Shown piece by piece: positions 22,984 to 27,617 of a stretch of DNA of 27,617 nt. The notes below the pieces were generated by a model. It did no database searches. It saw only the letters and a list, made by a program, of their open reading frames with translations, and had not been told where the DNA came from. This DNA comes from an uncultured Prevotella sp. (GTDB lineage Bacteria; Bacteroidota; Bacteroidia; Bacteroidales; Bacteroidaceae). The first letter of the stretch is position 1; each line of letters begins with the position of its first letter. The stretch is from assembly GCA_900546575.1 (NCBI GenBank), contig URDM01000038.1, positions 1-27,617 on the forward strand, read 5' to 3'. Both the position numbers and the translations under genes were made by a program.

Positions 22984-23814
22984 TTACACAAGAGCTATAC
23001 CGTTGTCGGTGATATTGATCAGTCGGCGGCGGTACAGGTCGCCAATGGCACGCTTATACACCTTTTTGCTCACCTGGAAGCGTCGCTTTATGTCTTCAGC
23101 ATCGCTGCGGTCGCCCAGGTCGCACACTCCTCCATTGTCCTTAAGATACTGCAACAGCGTCTCCGAGAAGTCGAGTGTCTGCTGACGTCCGGTAGGCTGG
23201 AGCGTCACATCAATCTTGCCGTCGGGTCGCACCGTATTGATATATCCCTTCACACGGTCGCCTGTGTGCAGATAGCGGAACACTTGGTCCTCGTAGACAA
23301 GTCCCGGATAGCAGTTGTCGATTATCACCTTGAATCCCATCTCGGTCTTCTGCCACACCAGCAGGTCAACTTCCTGTCCGTGATTGTAGAAAGGATGGCG
23401 CTCGGCAAAGTAGCGTTCCACCTTGGCAGAAGCCACGATACGATAGCTCTCCTCGTCGATATGCACGTGCACAATATAGCTTTCGCCCTTCTGCATGCGC
23501 TTCTTCTGCTCGCGGAACGGGCAGAAGAGGTCCTTCATCAGTCCCCAGTTGAGGAAAGCTCCGTACTCGTTGACCCACGAGACTTCCAAATAAGCGAAGT
23601 CGCCTACTTTACAAAGCGGATGCTCAGTAGTAGCAACGGGGCGCTCTTCCTGGTCGAGATATACGAACACTTCAAGTTCGTCGCCTGGTTTTACGCCCTC
23701 TGGTACATAACGTTTGGGCAATAATATCTCGCCCTCATCACCGCCGTCGAGGTACAATCCGAAGTCAACCTCCTTCACAACGGTCATCTTATTGTAATCG
23801 CCAAGTTTTATCAT
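22984..23814 (-). CDS. CvfB-like S1 RNA-binding protein
   Basis: This 276-residue protein has the layout of the CvfB/YitL family: S1-like OB folds in the first 210 residues (VDFGLYLDGGDEGEILLPKRYVPEGVKPGD; SWVNEYGAFLNWGLMKDLFCPF; HTGDRVKGYINTVRPDGKIDVTL) and a C-terminal winged helix (DAEDIKRRFQVSKKVYKRAIGDLYRRRLI). In Staphylococcus, CvfB binds RNA and influences virulence gene expression; the role in Bacteroidetes is unknown. The ATG at 23814 follows the kinase-like gene by 15 bases, so it may be expressed as part of that transcript. Confidence 0.88.
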   Translation of the reverse strand: MIKLGDYNKMTVVKEVDFGLYLDGGDEGEILLPKRYVPEGVKPGDELEVFVYLDQEERPVATTEHPLCKVGDFAYLEVSWVNEYGAFLNWGLMKDLFCPFREQKKRMQKGESYIVHVHIDEESYRIVASAKVERYFAERHPFYNHGQEVDLLVWQKTEMGFKVIIDNCYPGLVYEDQVFRYLHTGDRVKGYINTVRPDGKIDVTLQPTGRQQTLDFSETLLQYLKDNGGVCDLGDRSDAEDIKRRFQVSKKVYKRAIGDLYRRRLINITDNGIALV

Positions 23815-23829
23815 TCGTATATTATTTCT

Positions 23830-24471
23830 TTACAATTCCTTTATTTCTACATCAATAACAAACATATCTCCGTCTTCATCGCGTAAAACATTCTTTGGTT
23901 TCAAATCAGACATCAATAACGTTGAGTTCTTATATGTCCAATCATCAACCTTTTCAAAGCCTAAAGACAACATATACATTTCTATCTCTATAGGTGTAGC
24001 AGGGCGAGCGTTCTCTACATATCGTTGCGCCAATACTGGATAAACTGTTCTTTCTTTATATCCAGTAAAGCCCAACAATATGTATTCGGTTTGTGGAAAG
24101 ACTGAATTATGCAACATCAAACGCCTAAACAACCGATAGAAACTACCGGTATGTATAAGATTGTTTGTTTTATAAACAATGCCTCCGTTCTTGTCTACAT
24201 ATGTATCATTTTCACTACCTGACGGCCCTGGCGTACCAAGTTGAAAGATGTATTCTAAAGAGAACCAACAATTATGCGTTTCCGCATATTTTACGATTTG
24301 CTCTTGTTCTGTATAAAGGTCGCCTCTATATGCTGAGCCTTTGCCAGATTCTGCTTCATTTTTTCGGCTGCTTCTGAGGAGGATGTTGGAAACTTCTTCC
24401 ATTCTTCCATTTTGCGAAGCATCCTCTCGGTACTCTCTTGATGGAAACGATTTAAGTAAGTCATAATCCAT
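23830..24471 (-). CDS. Polyvalent-type protein kinase-like protein, probably frameshifted at its N-terminus
   Basis: Residues about 60-213 resemble the putative polyvalent protein kinase domain found in mobile-element polyproteins and Bacteroidetes orphans. Kinase-like landmarks are a glycine loop (GPSGSEND, 82-89), Lys 101 in GGIVYK, a catalytic-loop equivalent SDLKPKNVL (Asp 189, Asn 194; Ser replaces the usual His) and FVIDVEI with the metal-binding Asp 207. Activity is unproven for the family. Residues 1 to about 50 are Ser/Arg/Asn-rich and unlike the rest, while the overlapping frame 24291-24464 encodes a natural-looking helical N-terminus; a one-base shift near 24300-24330 would join them. 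The gene is AT-rich compared with its neighbours, suggesting transfer between lolD and cvfB. Confidence 0.65.
   Translation of the reverse strand: MDYDLLKSFPSREYREDASQNGRMEEVSNILLRSSRKNEAESGKGSAYRGDLYTEQEQIVKYAETHNCWFSLEYIFQLGTPGPSGSENDTYVDKNGGIVYKTNNLIHTGSFYRLFRRLMLHNSVFPQTEYILLGFTGYKERTVYPVLAQRYVENARPATPIEIEMYMLSLGFEKVDDWTYKNSTLLMSDLKPKNVLRDEDGDMFVIDVEIKEL
24291..24464 (-). CDS. Overlapping 57-residue frame, likely true N-terminus of the kinase-like protein
   Basis: This frame starts at an ATG 7 bases inside the kinase-like gene and runs one base out of register with it. The product is a charged amphipathic helix-rich peptide (TYLNRFHQESTERMLRKMEE; EAAEKMKQNLAKAQHIEATF), more protein-like than the Ser/Arg-rich translation of the other frame over the same DNA. 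It ends exactly where the kinase frame begins to look conserved (EQEQIVKYAETHNCWFSLEY). Two explanations fit: a single gene broken by a one-base indel (or a sequencing error), or two overlapping genes. No standard X-XXY-YYZ slippery site lies in the overlap, only an A6 run near 24362. Confidence 0.45.
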   Translation of the reverse strand: MTYLNRFHQESTERMLRKMEEWKKFPTSSSEAAEKMKQNLAKAQHIEATFIQNKSKS

Positions 24472-24493
24472 ATAGTTTTATTATTATTGTTTA

Positions 24494-25177
24494 TCAAACG
24501 GTTTCACTCACTTCACTTTCCTCTGCATCCTTTATCAGTCCGTCCTCGATATGTATTGTGCGGTCGGTGATGCTTGCCAGATGCTCGTCGTGAGTGACAA
24601 TGACAAAGGTCTGGCCGAAGCGGTCGCGCAGGTCGAAGAAGAGTTGGTGGAGTTCGGCCTTGTTCTTTGAGTCGAGCGAACCCGACGGTTCATCGGCGAA
24701 GACTACAGCCGGATTGTTGACAAGTGCACGTGCTACAGCCACTCGTTGTTTCTCGCCACCGGAGAGTTCGGCAGGCTTATGCGATGCACGTTCGGCCAAT
24801 CCCATAAACTCAAGGAGTTCCATGGCGCGCTTCTTGGCTTCAGCCTGGCTCTTGCCGCCTATGAATGCCGGTATCATAACATTCTCGAGGGCTGTGAATT
24901 CGGGCAGAAGCTGATGAAACTGGAACACGAATCCTATATGACGGTTGCGGAAATCGCTCAATTTCTTGGTAGACAGACTGCGCACGTCTACTCCATCGAC
25001 AACGATTTCGCCGCTGTCCGGACTGTCGAGTGTACCCATTATCTGCAACAATGTTGTCTTGCCGGCACCGCTCGGACCGACAATGCTCACCACCTCACCC
25101 TTGTTGATGTGGAGGTCGATGCCCTTGAGCACCTGAAGCGAGCCGAAACTCTTTGTTATTCCTTTAATGTCAATCAT
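24494..25177 (-). CDS. lolD: LolD-type ABC transporter ATPase
   Basis: This 227-residue ATPase is of the LolD/MacB class, which powers lipoprotein release from the inner membrane (LolCDE) or related mechanotransmission exporters. Walker A is GPSGAGKT (34-41), the Q-loop lies in FVFQFHQLLPEFTALENV, the signature is LSGGEKQRVAVARAL, Walker B is VVFADEPSG and the switch His lies in VIVTHDEHLA. The membrane partners (LolC/E) are not adjacent in the window, which is common in Bacteroidetes but leaves the exact partner open. Element E3 separates it from the antiporter gene upstream. Confidence 0.85.
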   Translation of the reverse strand: MIDIKGITKSFGSLQVLKGIDLHINKGEVVSIVGPSGAGKTTLLQIMGTLDSPDSGEIVVDGVDVRSLSTKKLSDFRNRHIGFVFQFHQLLPEFTALENVMIPAFIGGKSQAEAKKRAMELLEFMGLAERASHKPAELSGGEKQRVAVARALVNNPAVVFADEPSGSLDSKNKAELHQLFFDLRDRFGQTFVIVTHDEHLASITDRTIHIEDGLIKDAEESEVSETV

Positions 25178-25262
25178 ATTGAATTTTGAGTTTTGAGTTT
25201 TGAATTTTGAATTGTTCTCGGCTACGCCTGCGATTGTGAATTATTCATTTTTGAATTTTCAA
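25178..25262. repeat. TTTTGAATT-word repeat region (element E3)
   Basis: TTTTGAGTT/TTTTGAATT words (25183-25211) lead into a core (25209-25246) containing GGC-TAC-GCC, which matches the inverted core of E1 at 36 of 38 positions. It fills the gap between the antiporter and lolD. Confidence 0.85.
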
Positions 25263-27383
25263 TTACAGCTTCTTCTTTATCCACTTGCCGATAGCCTCGT
25301 ATGCACTGTGTTCCTCGGTATGTTGCGGCTGTGCGAAGGTCATTTCGTCCATAGCATCGCCGTGCTGGTCGGGGAATATTATCATGATGTTGGAGCCTGA
25401 GAAGTGGCGTGTTATCTCGTCGGGCAGGAACTCCAGCGCGTTCTTATACGACACTGTGCCCTTGCGCGCGGTCACTACCACAAACAGATTGTCGGCTGAT
25501 ATGGATGCAGCCAGGCTTGGCATCTCTGCCCAATGCGCCATCTTAGTGTACGACACGCGCATGTCGTGATGGCGGCTGAGCACATAGTTCTCTATCAGCG
25601 GCAGCACATCCTCACGTCCGAAGAACTCCGTGTGGCACTCCAGATTGCAGCCCAACCGGCACAAGCGTTCAAGCCATCGGTAGAATCCAGGCTCAAACTG
25701 CGCCCTCGAAGGCACTGCCACCTGTATGCGGCGTATTGTGGCGAGCGGCTGAGTGAGTCGTGCCATGATGATCTGGCTGTTGAGTCCGTTGAACAGACTC
25801 TGATGAAACTCGCCCCAGAACTTCTGCGACACCTCGGGATGCATGTGCATACCGATGAGTATTTCTGTTGCGCGGAACTCCTTATAGGCATGGCGTATGC
25901 CGTTGGCGATGTTCGCCGCCACGCGCACCTGGGTCTGCATGTGTATGTCGGCAGCCGCTGCATATTGCGTCATGCGCTCCAGCAGGCGCTGTCCCTGCTC
26001 CTGCTTGCGCGGCATGTCATCGTCGTCGTACACCACATTGAGACCCACCATCTGCGTAGTGTTCTTAGGATTGCGCATCATCATAGCCAGATTGACCAGT
26101 CGCTGGGCATATTCGGGATAGCGCATGGGTATGAGCACCTTCTCTTCGCTCTCGTTTGCCGTAGTGTCTTCGGGCATTTCCTTGTCGCGCAGGGTTATCT
26201 GCTGTGCCGCACGTTCGGTCATGATGGTGGAGATGACGCACGTGAAGAGTATCATTATTACCACTCCGTTGAGCATATCGTCGGTAACGAGCGGCACACC
26301 CGGCTCCACCTCCATCTTCATGCCCACCATCACCATGGCAATGGCGCCCGCTGCATGTGCCGACGTGAGTCCGAACATCATGTTGCCCGACGATACTGGC
26401 AGGCGAAAGAGCCAACCGGCGAGATAGGCAGCCACTGCCTTGCCCACCGTTCCGAACACCACTATCATTATGACCACGCCCACTATGCCGCCTCCGGCAA
26501 ACAGCAGTCGCAAATTGATGAGCATGCCCACACCTATAAGAAAATAAGGTATGAAGAGCGCATTGCCTATGAACTCGATGCGGTTCATCAGCGGCGACAC
26601 GTGCGGAATGAAGCGGTTGAGGATGAGTCCTGCCACGAAGGCTCCGAAGATGCCCTCCAGTCCGACGGCCTCACTTAGTGCTGCGCTCATGAAGAGCATC
26701 GACATGACGAAGATAAACTGCATCACGGCATCGCTGTAACGGCGCAGAAACCATCGTGCCAGGCGTGGAATGAGCAGCGCCATAAGCACGCAGTAGCCTA
26801 CGAACTTGCCCACAAACCACAGCCAGAACATCACTCCCGTATTGCCGCCGTATGCCGCCACTATTGCAGCCAACGACACAAGAGCCATCAGCAGCGATAT
26901 CATCGACGAGCCAACCGACAGCGTTACGCTGGGCTTGCGCTGCAATCCGTATCTGCCCACGATGGGATAGGCTATCAACGTGTTTGAAGCCATGATGCAA
27001 CCCAGCAGCAACGAGGCGAGCACCGAATAGTGCAGCACCGTTATGCATGCCACGTATGTCATGACAGACGGCACGGCGAAGGTGAGCAGTCCGAACACTC
27101 CGAAGCGCCCCTTGTTGCGCCTTACGCCCTCGATGTCCATCTCGAGCGAGGCAAGAAACATGATATAGTAGAGTCCTACCTTGCCAAACAGCTCGAAAGA
27201 GTCGTCGCGCACCAGTATGTTCAGACCATACTGACCCACTGCCACACCTGCCAGCACCATTCCGATGATGTGCGGAATGCGCAGCTTGCCCATCACTATC
27301 GGGGCAAACAGGATAATGAGCATCACCACGAAGAAGATGAGTGTGGGGTCGGTTATGGGGAAACAACTGGCTATATCGGTCAT
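25263..27383 (-). CDS. CPA2-type cation:proton antiporter with C-terminal USP-like region
   Basis: This 706-residue inner-membrane protein has about 12 hydrophobic segments in residues 1-385, typical of the monovalent cation:proton antiporter-2 family. Recognisable parts are KLRIPHIIGMVLAGVAVGQYG, LASLEMDIEGVRRNKG and GLEGIFGAFVAGLILNR. Residues about 400-700 are soluble and include two segments reminiscent of universal stress protein folds (ATEILIGMHMHPE; NLFVVVTARKG; SNIMIIFPDQ), an architecture seen in other Bacteroidetes antiporters. It probably exchanges Na+ or K+ for H+ in pH or salt balance; the ion cannot be told from the sequence. It stands alone downstream of a TAnnTTTG element and the tRNA terminator. 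Confidence 0.88.
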   Translation of the reverse strand: MTDIASCFPITDPTLIFFVVMLIILFAPIVMGKLRIPHIIGMVLAGVAVGQYGLNILVRDDSFELFGKVGLYYIMFLASLEMDIEGVRRNKGRFGVFGLLTFAVPSVMTYVACITVLHYSVLASLLLGCIMASNTLIAYPIVGRYGLQRKPSVTLSVGSSMISLLMALVSLAAIVAAYGGNTGVMFWLWFVGKFVGYCVLMALLIPRLARWFLRRYSDAVMQFIFVMSMLFMSAALSEAVGLEGIFGAFVAGLILNRFIPHVSPLMNRIEFIGNALFIPYFLIGVGMLINLRLLFAGGGIVGVVIMIVVFGTVGKAVAAYLAGWLFRLPVSSGNMMFGLTSAHAAGAIAMVMVGMKMEVEPGVPLVTDDMLNGVVIMILFTCVISTIMTERAAQQITLRDKEMPEDTTANESEEKVLIPMRYPEYAQRLVNLAMMMRNPKNTTQMVGLNVVYDDDDMPRKQEQGQRLLERMTQYAAAADIHMQTQVRVAANIANGIRHAYKEFRATEILIGMHMHPEVSQKFWGEFHQSLFNGLNSQIIMARLTQPLATIRRIQVAVPSRAQFEPGFYRWLERLCRLGCNLECHTEFFGREDVLPLIENYVLSRHHDMRVSYTKMAHWAEMPSLAASISADNLFVVVTARKGTVSYKNALEFLPDEITRHFSGSNIMIIFPDQHGDAMDEMTFAQPQHTEEHSAYEAIGKWIKKKL

Positions 27384-27438
27384 GTCGGCTTGAGTTTGGG
27401 TTCTACATCGTGGGGTGCTTGGGTTATTATAACTCTTG

Positions 27439-27446
27439 CAAAGTTA
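27439..27446 (-). promoter_or_regulatory. Antiporter promoter -7 element
   Basis: TAACTTTG on the minus strand matches TAnnTTTG exactly, about 55 bases before the ATG. No TTTG is found 19-21 bases upstream. The adjoining CGGAA-A-TTCCG palindrome (27447-27457) lies in the spacer and could be an operator. Confidence 0.5.
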
Positions 27447-27500
27447 CGGAAATTCCGTTTAAAACATTCATAAAGCCTTGTAAACTTGACGTATAGACAC

Positions 27501-27537
27501 AAAAAAAGCGGACAAGTATTAAAACCTGTCCGCTTAT
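27501..27537 (-). terminator. tRNA-Val terminator
   Basis: On the minus strand AAGCGGACA pairs with TGTCCGCTT across a short AT loop and is followed by seven T (27507-27501). It ends the tRNA transcript a few bases after the mature 3' end. Confidence 0.88.
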
Positions 27538-27542
27538 CGGAG

Positions 27543-27617
27543 TGGGCGTTGACGGATTCGAACCGCCGACCCTCTGCTTGTAAGGCAGATGCTCTAAACC
27601 AGCTGAGCTAAACGCCC
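27543..27617 (-). tRNA. tRNA-Val (anticodon UAC)
   Basis: A full cloverleaf is visible: acceptor stem GGGCGTT/AACGCCC with discriminator A, D arm (GCTC-AGCTGGTTTA-GAGC), anticodon stem TCTGC/GCAGA with loop CTTACAA (anticodon TAC, reading GUA and other Val codons), and T arm with GGTTCGAATCC. The 75-nt gene does not encode CCA (CT follows the discriminator), so CCA must be added by enzyme. Its first base is the last base of the window, so neighbouring tRNA genes upstream cannot be excluded. Confidence 0.97.

Noticed and set aside
24291..24497. Programmed -1 frameshift in the kinase-like gene
   Set aside because: No standard slippery heptamer in the required frame and no downstream pseudoknot was seen; an indel is simpler.

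Overview
The window reads as the chromosome of a Bacteroidales bacterium, most likely Prevotella or a close relative. Support comes from the protein families (PorT and GldH of the type IX secretion/gliding set, a RicT/PSP1 protein, LytS/LytTR-type two-component proteins, DUF4831), from promoters of the Bacteroidetes form TTTG-N19/20-TAnnTTTG, from the lack of strong Shine-Dalgarno sites, and from intergenic DNA filled with short low-complexity repeat words. Most genes are on the minus strand.

Layout. 1-533 is non-coding (22-bp repeat array, pyrimidine-rich tract, ferredoxin terminator). 534-4932 holds a two-cluster ferredoxin (-), porT (+), then converging gldH, ricT and holB (-). 5161-7375 holds metF and an FucP-type sugar permease (-). 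7376-8008 is non-coding, with a second array and REP-like palindromes. 8009-12310 is clpP-clpX-recQ (-). A small MerR regulator (-) and alaS (+) diverge from one symmetric overlapping promoter at 13004-13039. 15789-16592 is an AT-rich KilA-N gene starting just after the alaS terminator. 16990-19600 holds a DUF4831 protein and the bifunctional NAD(P)HX repair enzyme (-). 19770-19830 looks like a free-standing small RNA (-). 20055-22926 encodes a TPR sensor kinase and its LytTR response regulator (+). 22984-25177 holds a CvfB-like RNA-binding protein, a compositionally odd polyvalent-type kinase and a LolD-type ABC ATPase (-). 25263-27383 is a CPA2 cation:proton antiporter (-). tRNA-Val(UAC) with its terminator closes the window.

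The chromosome is mostly housekeeping: protein quality control (ClpXP), DNA replication and repair (HolB, RecQ), alanine charging (AlaS), one-carbon metabolism (MetF), NAD(P)HX repair, lipoprotein export (LolD-like) and secretion (PorT, GldH). Two AT-rich single genes, KilA-N and the polyvalent kinase, look acquired.

The most unusual content is intergenic. Four separate arrays each contain exactly five copies of a 15-bp near-palindrome (consensus AAAAGGACTCCTTTT) at a strict 22-bp period, all in the same orientation on the + strand. I know of no described function for them. Next in interest are a candidate ~60-nt small RNA with a full promoter and terminator, the mirror-image merR/alaS promoter, and a probable frameshift at the front of the kinase-like gene.
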